Shown here: piece after piece, positions 52,186 to 60,997 of the stretch
Layout of the letters: each line of letters opens with the position of its first letter
How positions within the stretch are numbered: the stretch's first letter is position 1
Assembly (NCBI RefSeq): GCF_004363695.1
Contig: NZ_SNZC01000004.1
Coordinates: 62,001 to 126,000, forward strand
Reading direction: 5' to 3'
Source: Flavobacterium cheniae
GTDB taxonomy: Bacteria; Bacteroidota; Bacteroidia; Flavobacteriales; Flavobacteriaceae
Length of the DNA: 64,000 nucleotides
Notes under the pieces: model-generated
Seen by the model: the letters and a program-made list of their open reading frames with translations, nothing else
Databases searched by the model: none
Told to the model about the DNA's origin: nothing
Made by a program: the position numbers and the translations under genes

Positions 52186-52701
52186 ATGAGTTTTATTGAT
52201 ATTGTTTTTGCGGTTTTATTGGGTTTTGCGGTTTATAAAGGCTTGAAAAACGGGCTTTTTGTAGAAGTTGCTTCGTTTGTGGCTTTAATTTTAGGAATTT
52301 ACTTAGCGATTAAATTTTCGAATTTAGTAGGCGCTATTTTTACTGGAATTGTCCCAAGTTGGAATCCGAAATATATTGAAATAACCGCTTTTATCATTAC
52401 GTTTTTGTTGGTGGTGATAGGAATTCATTTAAGCGCAAAAATTTTAACCAAATTAGCTGATTTTGCTTTTTTAGGTTGGATTAACAAAATTGCTGGAGTG
52501 ATTTTTAGCTTATTGAAAACTATTTTAGCGTTGAGTGTCGTGCTTTTTATTTTTGAAAAAATCAACATCAATAACATGTTGCTTTCTAAAGAAACACAAG
52601 ACAGTTCAATGTTTTATAACCCAATTCAGAATATTTCAAAAGCGATTTATCCTACGATTGAAGGTTGGTATGATAGTTTGAAGTTGGGAGTTGAGAACTA
52701 A
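52186..52701 (+). CDS. cvpA: CvpA-family membrane protein
   Basis: A 171-residue inner-membrane protein with four helices. The start at 52186 gives MSFIDIVFAVLLGFAVYKGLKNGLF, the typical CvpA N-terminus; a frame to 52153 would add 11 poor residues. CvpA was named for colicin V production, and in enterics it affects envelope stress and bile resistance. Its stop overlaps the stop of the convergent 110-residue gene by three bases. Confidence 0.9.
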   Translation: MSFIDIVFAVLLGFAVYKGLKNGLFVEVASFVALILGIYLAIKFSNLVGAIFTGIVPSWNPKYIEITAFIITFLLVVIGIHLSAKILTKLADFAFLGWINKIAGVIFSLLKTILALSVVLFIFEKININNMLLSKETQDSSMFYNPIQNISKAIYPTIEGWYDSLKLGVEN

Positions 52702-53030
52702 TTTGAAATCCTGTTTCTTAATTCTTTCAGAATACTATTGAAATTAGAATTATATTCATTTTTTGCAGAATAATCCCAAAAACCGTCATTCTTTTTTGTA
52801 ATTCTTAATAAAATTGGTTCTTGTTTTGCGAATATTCGAGCGTTGAAAAATAAGACTTGATACAATTGGAAATACCATTTTTTTCTTGAATCAATTATTT
52901 CAATTGATTTTATTTCTGAATAATTAAAAGTTCTGAATTCCCAATAATCAATTGCTTTTATTTCAAAGTAATCATTATATACTTTGATAACTGGATAGCC
53001 TTTTGCTTCAAAAACGATTAAATCTTCCAT
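52698..53030 (-). CDS. Hypothetical PH-like small protein
   Basis: A 110-residue protein starting at 53030 (MEDLIVFEAKGYPVIKVYND); an upstream Met at 53066 falls in a dispersed repeat. It alternates strands and turns (YFEIKAIDYWEF, YSEIKSIEIIDSRKKWYFQLYQ) and ends in a helix (NSILKELRNRI), a pattern like bacterial PH-type domains. There is no membrane segment or signal peptide. It lies just downstream of batE and is probably a separate lineage-specific gene. Function unknown. Confidence 0.65.
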   Translation of the reverse strand: MEDLIVFEAKGYPVIKVYNDYFEIKAIDYWEFRTFNYSEIKSIEIIDSRKKWYFQLYQVLFFNARIFAKQEPILLRITKKNDGFWDYSAKNEYNSNFNSILKELRNRISN

Positions 53031-53037
53031 TTTTTTT

Positions 53038-53067
53038 CTGATCACTAATAACTGAATACTGAACACT
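53038..53067. repeat. 30-bp dispersed intergenic repeat, copy B
   Basis: Matches 41173-41202 in 27 of 30 bases, same strand. The batE stop codon (TAG on the minus strand, 53066-53068) lies at its edge. Confidence 0.8.
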
Positions 53068-53827
53068 ATTCCTTCACTTCCTTAATCGCTTCTTTGTCAA
53101 TCCACGCTTTGGTTTTGTCGGTTAGTTCTACTTGTTTCCAATTGCCTAATTCTTCTAAAACGAAAACTTTTGTGCCTTCGTGAAGCGTTACAACATCTTC
53201 AGAACTATTTTTTGGTTCGGATTTCAAAGTAGTTGATTCTGCAAAAACGATTGCTGGATTGTAATTCGCATCAAATTTCTTCTGTAAGAAAGCAGAGAAA
53301 ACGGTTATGCCAATTCCGACTAAAAACAATAGAAACAGACTGAAAAACGTTCGTTTTAGAAACACGGTATTTCCAAAATAATAGCCTAAAAACGAAAGTA
53401 AACTCAGGAAAGCGATAAAAACGGCAATCCAAGCCCAAGTGTCGTAATGAAGTTTGGACGTGAATTCTTTTACCACCTTCTTAAAACCTACTTCTGGAAG
53501 GATTTTAATGTCGTCAATTGCCGTTTTTTGCGCAAAAGACAGATTGGTTTGAATAGCTTCATCATCTGGGTTTAAAAGCAATGCTTTTTCGTAATTGTAA
53601 ATCGATGGTGCTACTTTGCCTAATTTGTAATAGCAATTGGCAATATTAAAATATAAATCAGCAGATTCGTTGCCTTTATTTGCGATGCTTTCAAATGATT
53701 TCAGCGCTTGTTCGTAATCGCCTTTGTTATATAAATCGTTTGCTTTCTTGAAAGTAGCGTCGATTGATTCGCTTGCATTAGCAAATGAAACCAAAAACAA
53801 AAGGAAAAGTATAATCTTGTTTTTCAT
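53066..53827 (-). CDS. batE: BatE: TPR and SH3-domain membrane protein
   Basis: Last gene of the Bat (Bacteroides aerotolerance) locus. The protein is 253 residues: signal peptide 1-18, two to three TPRs (about 22-100: KKANDLYNKGDYEQALKSFE, YFNIANCYYKLGKVAPSIYN), two membrane helices (about 132-155 and 160-182) and a C-terminal bacterial SH3 domain (about 190-253: LKSEPKNSSEDVVTLHEG). The combination is typical of BatE. It starts at the base where batD ends, so translation is coupled. Confidence 0.9.
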   Translation of the reverse strand: MKNKIILFLLFLVSFANASESIDATFKKANDLYNKGDYEQALKSFESIANKGNESADLYFNIANCYYKLGKVAPSIYNYEKALLLNPDDEAIQTNLSFAQKTAIDDIKILPEVGFKKVVKEFTSKLHYDTWAWIAVFIAFLSLLSFLGYYFGNTVFLKRTFFSLFLLFLVGIGITVFSAFLQKKFDANYNPAIVFAESTTLKSEPKNSSEDVVTLHEGTKVFVLEELGNWKQVELTDKTKAWIDKEAIKEVKE

Positions 53828-55605
53828 TATTTCAATTGTTTTTCAAGTTCTGAAATTCGTTCAACAGCTCGTTCAAAATCATTAGTCATTGCAATATCTG
53901 TTGCTGGTGCATATCTTGCAAATTCGCAATCGTTCATTAATTCCATGAATTGAGAAATACTTTGTTCAGAAGCGTTTCTTTGTTGTAACAATTCGATGAT
54001 ATTATCTTTACTCATTTCGACTGTTTCGATGTTTAATTTGGCTTTTAAGAAATTGTGTAATGCTTTCTCCATTGCCATATAAAACGGAACTTTGTCTCCC
54101 ATTTGCTTTTTAGCCTCCGACAAATATTTCTTCACTAATCGGTTATTATTTCTAACTCGGTTTCCTACAACATCGGCATCTTTTGCTTCTTTTTGTTTTC
54201 TAACAATCATCACAATCGGAATCAATAACAATGGTGCAAATAACAAACTATAAAATAATCCTGAACCTAAGAAATCTTTTTTAGAAGCGGAAATAAATTC
54301 CGTTTTCAACTTATTGAATTGGAATACTTCTTTTTTCTGAATGGATTGTTTATTAGCACTTGGTGTATTGGCTACAAATGTTCCGTCACCTTCCGCTACA
54401 TCAATGGTAATTTCTTTTGAAGTGATAGTTTTATATGATTTACTTGCCAAATCATAGTACGAAAACTCCATTGGTTTAATCGTATATTTTCCTTTAAATT
54501 GTGGAATTATTGTGTATTTATCCGAAATTTTTCCGGTCATACCTGTAACTGGAGTTTGTACATTTTCGGTATGAGCTGGTTCGTACATTTCTAAAGCACT
54601 TGGAACCACAGGTTTTGGTAATGTAAATAATTTTAAATTTCCTTTACCCGAAACACTAACTTCTAAATCTAAAGATTCACCCGCTTTTAAATCAGTTTTA
54701 GATGGTTTTACTACAAAATCAAATTTTCCAACCGCACCTGTAAATCCTGCAGGTTTTCCGTTTTCGGGAAGTGGTTTTACATTGATGGTTTGCATTCCTG
54801 TTGAAAGCGATTTTTGAATTACACGCATTTCGTATTCGCCAAACCAATCGCGACGGCCTGTTGGCACCTCCGCATCTAAATCAATTTTGAATGGTTCTAT
54901 AGTTTTAGCGCCTGCTTCTAATGGATACAAAATTACTTTGCGAAGCACAACCATACTGTAATCTTTGCCGTTATACTTTCCACGTTCTGCACGCAGTTGT
55001 TTCATATCGATGTACTGACTCCAGAAATCATTGTATTTTGGTGCTTTGAAATTTCTAAAATTACCAACGGTTGATCTTGGTTCGAAATATAGTTTATAAA
55101 TTACTGTAACAGGTTCATTTACATACGGATTCTTGGTTGACATTTCAGCTACCAAATGAATTCCTTCTCCATAATTCACATTCGTTGGTTGCTGACCAGG
55201 ATAGGTTGGCATTTGGATAGGATCTGTAATCGTAATTTTTATGGGTGCCGATTTATAAATGGTTTCATCAAACTCAATTGAAGCAGCACCAATTGTAAAT
55301 GTTCCTTTTTTTGTAGGTGTTAAATAATAAATAACTTGGGTTGAAATTTCTCTTTTTTGGGTAACCTTGCCATTTACAATCGTAATCGAAGTTTGATTTC
55401 CCTTATTAATAAATGGACCTTCAGCTTTAAAACCAGGAAATTTTGGCGGTACGAAATTATCACCTTCGTTATTGATGGAAAAAACCAATTGAATTCTCTC
55501 ATTTAAACCATAAGAGCTTCTTTCTGTTTGCGCTTCAAATTTTACTTGAGCTGAAACAGAATTATAAAAAAACGATATAAATAAAACTAAAAGTATCTTT
55601 TTCAT
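53827..55605 (-). CDS. batD: BatD: large periplasmic oxygen-tolerance protein
   Basis: A 592-residue membrane-anchored protein. Signal peptide residues 1-19 (MKKILLVLFISFFYNSVSAQ) are followed by several beta-sandwich domains of the BatD family (VKFEAQTERSSYGLNERIQL, EMSTKNPYVNEPVTVIYKLY, KPSKTDLKAGESLDLEVSVS). One membrane helix lies at about 448-470, then a helical cytosolic tail (about 475-592). BatD proteins are thought to present or gather clients for the VWA proteins. It overlaps batE by one base. Confidence 0.9.
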   Translation of the reverse strand: MKKILLVLFISFFYNSVSAQVKFEAQTERSSYGLNERIQLVFSINNEGDNFVPPKFPGFKAEGPFINKGNQTSITIVNGKVTQKREISTQVIYYLTPTKKGTFTIGAASIEFDETIYKSAPIKITITDPIQMPTYPGQQPTNVNYGEGIHLVAEMSTKNPYVNEPVTVIYKLYFEPRSTVGNFRNFKAPKYNDFWSQYIDMKQLRAERGKYNGKDYSMVVLRKVILYPLEAGAKTIEPFKIDLDAEVPTGRRDWFGEYEMRVIQKSLSTGMQTINVKPLPENGKPAGFTGAVGKFDFVVKPSKTDLKAGESLDLEVSVSGKGNLKLFTLPKPVVPSALEMYEPAHTENVQTPVTGMTGKISDKYTIIPQFKGKYTIKPMEFSYYDLASKSYKTITSKEITIDVAEGDGTFVANTPSANKQSIQKKEVFQFNKLKTEFISASKKDFLGSGLFYSLLFAPLLLIPIVMIVRKQKEAKDADVVGNRVRNNNRLVKKYLSEAKKQMGDKVPFYMAMEKALHNFLKAKLNIETVEMSKDNIIELLQQRNASEQSISQFMELMNDCEFARYAPATDIAMTNDFERAVERISELEKQLK

Positions 55606-55608
55606 GAA

Positions 55609-56391
55609 TTACCAATCTTTTTCATTTGAAACCGGACGTGCTTTTACTTTCTTCGCATTTACTTTGTCCTGCACTTTCTTCTCTGCATTATTAACCGCAT
55701 CTAAAATATTATCGATACGTTGTTTATCGGCGCTACTTGGCTTTGGATTTTCGTTTTTATCTTCTTTTTTCTCTCCGTCTCCTTTTCCTTGTTGTTTATC
55801 GCCTTGTTTATCTTTGTTATTCTGATTGTCTTTATCAGAATCTTTTTTGTCGTTTCCTTTGTCGTTTTTACCGTCTTTGTCTTTTGGCTGTGGTTTATTA
55901 TCTTGACCACCGCCACCTTTATTATCTTTTTTATTGTCTTTTGGAGGTGGATTGTCTTTATTTTTTCTTTTGGCTAAAGCGTAATTGTAACGCGTTTCTT
56001 CATCTTTTGGATTATTTCGAAGTGCGTTTTTATAAGCATCAGCTGCTAAATCATATTTTTTTTCCAACATGAAAGTGTTGCCTAAATTATGATAAATTCG
56101 GTGTTTTTCTTCTTTAGTTTTAGCAACTTCTAATGCTTGAATATATTTGATTTGCGCTTCACCTTGCTGATTTTGTCGGTAAATGCTATTTCCTAAATTA
56201 TATCCTGCAACGGCTTTTTTTGGTGATTTTTTCGATTCTGTTACCCGATAATCGGCTTCGGAATCCACGTATTTCTTTTCGGTAAACGATTGATTTCCGT
56301 TGTACAGATTTTTATCTTTTTCTTGACTGAAAAGCGTGATGCAATTCAATAATAGCAATATGTAAACTATCTTACGCATGTTTCTTTTCAT
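55609..56391 (-). CDS. batC: BatC: TPR protein with charged low-complexity region
   Basis: A 260-residue exported protein. Signal peptide to about residue 22 (ending LLLLNCITLFSQ), TPRs at about 60-140 (AVAGYNLGNSIYRQNQQGEA, IYHNLGNTFMLEKKYDLAA), then a low-complexity stretch rich in Lys, Asp, Asn and Gly (about 143-220) and a short conserved end (IDNILDAVNNAEKKVQDK). The start at 56391 overlaps batB by 20 bases; Met5 (56379) is an equally good start. Composition, not function, drives the charged region. Confidence 0.87.
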   Translation of the reverse strand: MKRNMRKIVYILLLLNCITLFSQEKDKNLYNGNQSFTEKKYVDSEADYRVTESKKSPKKAVAGYNLGNSIYRQNQQGEAQIKYIQALEVAKTKEEKHRIYHNLGNTFMLEKKYDLAADAYKNALRNNPKDEETRYNYALAKRKNKDNPPPKDNKKDNKGGGGQDNKPQPKDKDGKNDKGNDKKDSDKDNQNNKDKQGDKQQGKGDGEKKEDKNENPKPSSADKQRIDNILDAVNNAEKKVQDKVNAKKVKARPVSNEKDW

Positions 56392-57415
56392 TAAATAAGT
56401 TCAACTTTTGCACCCATGCTGTTTTTTTCTCCAAAAGGAAAATATCTACCAATAATAATAAAAACCCTAACGCTAAAAACCATTGATATTGCGATTCAAA
56501 ATCGGCTATTTGTTGTGATTCGAATTCAGATTTTTCTATTTTATCTAATGATTTCTTTAATTCCTCTACCACTTCTTTTGTTGATGTACCAACAATATAT
56601 TTTGACTTGGTTTTATCGGCAATATTTTTTAAAACTTCAGGATATAATTTTGTTGTAACCGTTTGTCCTTCTGAGTCTTTTTTATATGAAGCTATGGTTC
56701 CTTTATCATCTCGTAATGGAATTGGACCGCCTTTTTCAGTTCCCACTCCAATAGTCAAAATACGAACGCCTTTTTCTTTAGCCATTTCAATTGCATCTTC
56801 TGCGCCTTCGCCATGGTCTTCACCATCGGAAATCAGGATAATTAACTTGCTAGTATCTTTCACATCAAAGAAATCAACTGCTAATTGAATGGCATCGTTA
56901 AAAGCAGTTCCTTGAGAAGAAACCATGTTGGTATTCATGCTTTGCAAGTACATTTTAGCAATGCTATAATCAGTAGTCATTGGTAAAACTGGATAAGCAC
57001 TTCCAGCATAACCTACGATGCCCACACGGTCGTTTCCTAATTGATTAATAATTTGCGAAACGATTTGCTTGGTTTTTTCTAATCGGTTTGGTGCTACGTC
57101 TTCGGCTAGCATACTTTTGGAAATGTCGACTGCAAAAACAATATCAATTCCTTGACGTTTTACGGTTTCCATTTTGGTTCCCATTTTTGGGTTTACCAAA
57201 GCAATTATAATGCAAGCCAATGCCAACAACAAAACACCTAATTTTAAAGCGGGTTTAAACCTTGATTTTTCTGGAGCTAATTGGTTGAATAATTCCAAAT
57301 CGGCAAAAACAGCTTGTCTTTTTCTTTTCCAAAACAAATTGAATAGAAAAAGTGCCACTATTATGGGTAATAGCGCTAACAAATAAAAATATATTGGACT
57401 TTCTAATTCAAACAT
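56372..57415 (-). CDS. batB: BatB: membrane-anchored von Willebrand A protein
   Basis: A 347-residue protein with two N-terminal helices (about 8-26 and 58-75), a VWA domain (about 90-290) and one C-terminal helix (about 310-330). The MIDAS motif is FAVDISKSML (Asp97-x-Ser99-x-Ser101), with the conserved Asp later in LIILISDGEDHGEG. It is paired with batA and separated from it by 11 bases. In other bacteria these proteins work with the MoxR ATPase in complex assembly. Confidence 0.92.
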   Translation of the reverse strand: MFELESPIYFYLLALLPIIVALFLFNLFWKRKRQAVFADLELFNQLAPEKSRFKPALKLGVLLLALACIIIALVNPKMGTKMETVKRQGIDIVFAVDISKSMLAEDVAPNRLEKTKQIVSQIINQLGNDRVGIVGYAGSAYPVLPMTTDYSIAKMYLQSMNTNMVSSQGTAFNDAIQLAVDFFDVKDTSKLIILISDGEDHGEGAEDAIEMAKEKGVRILTIGVGTEKGGPIPLRDDKGTIASYKKDSEGQTVTTKLYPEVLKNIADKTKSKYIVGTSTKEVVEELKKSLDKIEKSEFESQQIADFESQYQWFLALGFLLLLVDIFLLEKKTAWVQKLNLFNEKKHA

Positions 57416-57426
57416 TTTTTCTTTTT

Positions 57427-58431
57427 CTAAACGATTCCTCTAAAAACTGAATTTCTCAACAATACCTCAACACCTAACAACACAAAAGCAATTAAAACGA
57501 AAGGTTTGTATTTCTCATCATAATTGTAGAATTTTTTCTCTTGGATTTCTGTAGTTTCTAACTTATTAATTTCGTCGTAAATGGCTTGTAATTTCTTATT
57601 TGATGTAGCTCTAAAATATTTCGCATCGGTTGCTTTTGCAATTTCTTTCATCAGTTTTTCATCAATTTCTACTGGCATCATTCTGAAAACTAATTTTCCA
57701 TTGGCGTCTTTTGCCACAGGAAACATCGCTTGTCCGTTTGTTCCAATTCCTATGGTATATACTTTGATTCCGTATTCTTTTGCGATTTCAGAAGCGGTTC
57801 TAGGATCGATGGTTCCAGAATTATTCACACCATCTGTCAATAAAATGATAATTCTACTTTTAGCTTTGCTGTCTTTGATTCGGTTAATAGCCGTAGCTAA
57901 ACCAACGCCAATTCCAGTTCCATCAGCAATAATGGAATCATCGTATTCGATGGTTTTTAATGATTGCAAAATGATAGTTTTATCTGAAGTTACAGGAGTT
58001 CTCGTATAACTTTCACCCGCATAAACGACCAAACCAATTCTATCATTAACTCTATCTTGCACAAACGTTGAAGCTACTTTTTTCAATGCTTCTAGACGAT
58101 TTGGTTTTAAATCATTGGCCAACATACTACTCGAAACGTCGATTGCCATTACAATATCAATTCCTTTTGTAGTTTTCGATTTTGAAGTTACGTCAACGCT
58201 TCTTGGTCTTGCTAATGCGATGATTATCGAACTTAATGCTAAAATTCGCAATACGTATAAAAAAGGTTTTGCTTTAGCCAAGAAAGTTCTGTTTTGTTTG
58301 AAAGGTCCCAACGAACTCATTTTTACCGTTGCTGAAAGTTGGTTTCTTTTATAAAACAACCAACCTATTGCTAATGGCAAAACCAAAAACAACCATAAGA
58401 ATTCCGGATTTAAAAAGGTTACTTTTCCCAT
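57427..58431 (-). CDS. batA: BatA: membrane-anchored von Willebrand A protein
   Basis: A 334-residue paralogue of BatB with the same layout: helices at about 10-27 and 57-74, VWA domain (about 88-285) and a C-terminal helix (about 308-325). MIDAS is MAIDVSSSML (Asp98-x-Ser100-x-Ser102); the third metal-site segment is IIILLTDGVNNSGTIDP. It starts on the last base of the upstream two-helix gene, so expression is tightly linked. Confidence 0.92.
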   Translation of the reverse strand: MGKVTFLNPEFLWLFLVLPLAIGWLFYKRNQLSATVKMSSLGPFKQNRTFLAKAKPFLYVLRILALSSIIIALARPRSVDVTSKSKTTKGIDIVMAIDVSSSMLANDLKPNRLEALKKVASTFVQDRVNDRIGLVVYAGESYTRTPVTSDKTIILQSLKTIEYDDSIIADGTGIGVGLATAINRIKDSKAKSRIIILLTDGVNNSGTIDPRTASEIAKEYGIKVYTIGIGTNGQAMFPVAKDANGKLVFRMMPVEIDEKLMKEIAKATDAKYFRATSNKKLQAIYDEINKLETTEIQEKKFYNYDEKYKPFVLIAFVLLGVEVLLRNSVFRGIV

Positions 58432-60047
58432 TATTTCTTGGCTTTTCTTAGTTCGATTGAATTCTGAATTTTCTCTATAATCTGCTTCGCGTGTTCGTCT
58501 TCTTCTTTATAAATTAAGAAAAACTCTTGAGCACCTCCAGGCTGAGATAATACCATAATTTCGTATTCCATTTTCACATCTTCTTCTCTAACTGGGTCAA
58601 AAGCGGTAAATGTTCCGTAAGCTTTTTTACCCGAAAGCCCTTTTACATTTTCGAATTCGCCTGTTTTTACAATGATATTTTTAGCTCCAAATTTTTCTAA
58701 TTCTTTTAAATCAACTTCAAGCGCTAAATCTAAATCCAATCGAGTAGTATCTTTAAAAGCGGTTGTAATTAAGACAATAGAAAAATTATCGATGATACTT
58801 CCATACATGAATCGGCTGTTCGATTTTACATTTTCTGGAAGGTTATTCTGAATTTTCTCGTCGTTATTACGTTTTAAAACTTTTGGTGTTGAAATTACGA
58901 TTGCAGGTTCGCCATATTCAGACGTTATCCATTCTTTTTCTAATAATTCTTCGGTAGAATGTCCAATGTAATTGTCTTTGATGAAATCGAATCCAACCGT
59001 GTAAGCGAAAATTACAACTGAAGTTACCAATAAAAACATCGAGATTCCAATTGACATCACCAAACGTTTGAATTTTTGTTTTTGCATTTCTTTCTTACGC
59101 ACCTCTTCTGCAAAAAGGATTGCCGCTTGGTCTTCGGTTCTTGGTAAAGCCTTATCGATTATTAACAAAAACTTATCAATGATTTTTTTATCAGTTTCAA
59201 TTTCAAACAACATAGGTTGCGATTTAGCAAATTTTACTAAATCTGAATTTTCTAAAACGCGACTGAATTTATCCAAATCTTCACGATTTACAAACATTTT
59301 CTTGTCTTTAATCGCTTTTTTTAGTGATTCTATTAACTCACTTGAAGTGCTTTCCATTGCTGGAATATGAACCGATTCTTCGATGTACGTTCTGGTGATA
59401 TCGGTCATTTCAGAATAATATTCTTTGACATCACCTCGTTGCACCAATTGTTTTTTATCTAAGTTTTGAAGATACGCAATCGCTTTTTCAATTGGCGAAG
59501 CGAAAAATTCTACTTTTTGCTCTTTGTCTTTTTGCAATCTTTTGATGATGAAGTAGGAAGCAAATCCAGAAGCGATAATCAATACCAGTAAAATCAACAG
59601 TTTCCACCATTCGCTCATCGGTTTTTCTTCGGTAGCAATGATATCTTTGATGTCATACATTTGTTGTTTGGTCGTGTCAACTTTTACATCGTTTACCAAA
59701 ATAGAAAGCGAATCAGTACGGAATTCTTTTTGATTGATTTTTACTAATAATTTCGGAATCACATAGCGTCCCGAATCAAATTGGGTTAACCCGTATTTTT
59801 TGATTAATTCGTATTCATTGTCGTTTTTTATGGTGTCAATTGGATAGGATTCTAATATTTCTAAAGCACCAAAAAACTTTCCAGCAGGAAAAACCACTTT
59901 ATCTTTTGCGTTTACTTTTGCTTTGATGGTTAAATTGAATTGCGATCCAATTTTAATTTGGGTAGAATCAATAGAAGAAGAGATTTGTTGGGCAAAACCC
60001 AAAAATCCGAACAATAAAGCAATATATAAGTAAAGTTTCTTTTTCAT
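58431..60047 (-). CDS. Bat-locus membrane protein with BatD-like N-terminus and a C-terminal extracytoplasmic domain
   Basis: A 538-residue protein between the DUF58 gene and batA. Signal peptide 1-19; a beta-rich BatD-like domain (about 22-125: IDSTQIKIGSQFNLTIKAKV); a membrane helix (about 148-168); a helical cytosolic part (about 170-310) containing YYSEMTDITRTYIEESVHI; a second helix (about 316-338); and a C-terminal extracytoplasmic alpha/beta domain (about 360-538: SRFMYGSIIDNFSIVLITTA). The overlaps of six and one bases to its neighbours show operon membership. It is not one of the canonical BatA-E proteins; function unknown. Confidence 0.82.
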   Translation of the reverse strand: MKKKLYLYIALLFGFLGFAQQISSSIDSTQIKIGSQFNLTIKAKVNAKDKVVFPAGKFFGALEILESYPIDTIKNDNEYELIKKYGLTQFDSGRYVIPKLLVKINQKEFRTDSLSILVNDVKVDTTKQQMYDIKDIIATEEKPMSEWWKLLILLVLIIASGFASYFIIKRLQKDKEQKVEFFASPIEKAIAYLQNLDKKQLVQRGDVKEYYSEMTDITRTYIEESVHIPAMESTSSELIESLKKAIKDKKMFVNREDLDKFSRVLENSDLVKFAKSQPMLFEIETDKKIIDKFLLIIDKALPRTEDQAAILFAEEVRKKEMQKQKFKRLVMSIGISMFLLVTSVVIFAYTVGFDFIKDNYIGHSTEELLEKEWITSEYGEPAIVISTPKVLKRNNDEKIQNNLPENVKSNSRFMYGSIIDNFSIVLITTAFKDTTRLDLDLALEVDLKELEKFGAKNIIVKTGEFENVKGLSGKKAYGTFTAFDPVREEDVKMEYEIMVLSQPGGAQEFFLIYKEEDEHAKQIIEKIQNSIELRKAKK

Positions 60048-60052
60048 TTTTC

Positions 60053-60919
60053 TTAATTACGCGCTTTAAAATAACCTAATAATTTGGTTACATAGCTTTC
60101 ATCTACTCTCGAACTAATTGTTCCGGCTCCACATTTTGAAAAAATATCTTTGAAATAATTTACGTTTTCACGATAGTATTTTTCGTAATCCATTCGCACT
60201 TTTTTGGATGTGGTATCAACCAAAAGAGTTTCGCCAGTTTCCGCGTCTAACATATTTACAATTCCAATATTAGGAATGCTTTCTTCTCTTTGGTCAAAAA
60301 CTCGAATTCCAGTTACATCATGACGTTTTGAAGCAATTTTCAGCGTGTGCTCATAATCTTTCACCATGAAATCGGAAATTAAAAACACAATGGCTTTCTT
60401 TTTTAAAACGCTAGATAAATATTTTAAAGCTTGTGATAAATCGGTTTTTTTACTTTTCGATTCGAATTCGATTAACTCGCGAATGATTCGTAAAACGTGC
60501 GATTTTCCTTTTTTAGGTGGAATAAACAATTCGATTTGGTCCGAAAACAAAAGCAAACCAATTTTATCATTATTTTGAGTAGCCGAAAACGCTAATGTGG
60601 CAGCAATTTCGGTAACCATATCTCTTTTTAGTTGATTTTTTGTACCAAAACTTTCCGAACCCGAAATGTCTACCATTAACATCATGGTTAATTCACGTTC
60701 TTCTTCAAACACTTTTACGAAAGGTTCGTTGTAACGAGCGGTTACATTCCAATCGATAGCTCTTACGTCGTCACCGTATTGGTATTGGCGCACTTCTGAA
60801 AACGTCATCCCGTGTCCTTTAAAAGACGTGTGATATTCTCCCGAAAAGATATGATCACTCAATCTTCGGGTTTTGATTTCAATTTTTCGAACTTTCTTTA
60901 GAATTTCTTTGGTATCCAT
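60053..60919 (-). CDS. DUF58-domain protein of the MoxR/Bat locus
   Basis: A 288-residue protein with the DUF58 signature YQYGDDVRAIDWNVTARYNE (about 47-66) and a VWA-like fold with a MIDAS-like MVDISGSESFG (Asp84-x-Ser86-x-Ser88). No membrane helix. DUF58 proteins almost always follow moxR and act with it. A repeat-rich gap of 78 bases separates it from moxR. Confidence 0.92.
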   Translation of the reverse strand: MDTKEILKKVRKIEIKTRRLSDHIFSGEYHTSFKGHGMTFSEVRQYQYGDDVRAIDWNVTARYNEPFVKVFEEERELTMMLMVDISGSESFGTKNQLKRDMVTEIAATLAFSATQNNDKIGLLLFSDQIELFIPPKKGKSHVLRIIRELIEFESKSKKTDLSQALKYLSSVLKKKAIVFLISDFMVKDYEHTLKIASKRHDVTGIRVFDQREESIPNIGIVNMLDAETGETLLVDTTSKKVRMDYEKYYRENVNYFKDIFSKCGAGTISSRVDESYVTKLLGYFKARN

Positions 60920-60925
60920 TTTTAA

Positions 60926-60956
60926 AAGGTAAAGGGTAAAAGGTAAAAGGTAAAAG
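60926..60956. repeat. Tandem 7-mer repeat between moxR and the DUF58 gene
   Basis: Four copies of AAGGTAA (60926-60953; the second copy is AGGGTAA) plus a partial copy. On the transcribed minus strand it is a pyrimidine-rich TTACCTT run before the DUF58 start. Confidence 0.75.
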
Positions 60957-60971
60957 ACACTTTACTAATGC

Positions 60972-60994
60972 CTAATCACTATTCCCTAATCACT
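60972..60994. repeat. Two direct copies of CTAATCACT after moxR
   Basis: CTAATCACT occurs at 60972-60980 and 60986-60994. It is the same nonamer family (CTRAWCACT) as in the 30-bp dispersed repeat and in the palindrome at 63057-63120. Confidence 0.6.
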
Positions 60995-60997
60995 TTT

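Noticed and set aside
55604..56072. Several overlapping plus-strand frames opposite batC
   Set aside because: They arise from the low-complexity Lys/Asp/Asn-rich batC region read in reverse; they give Phe/Val/Ile/Leu-rich strings with no start context.
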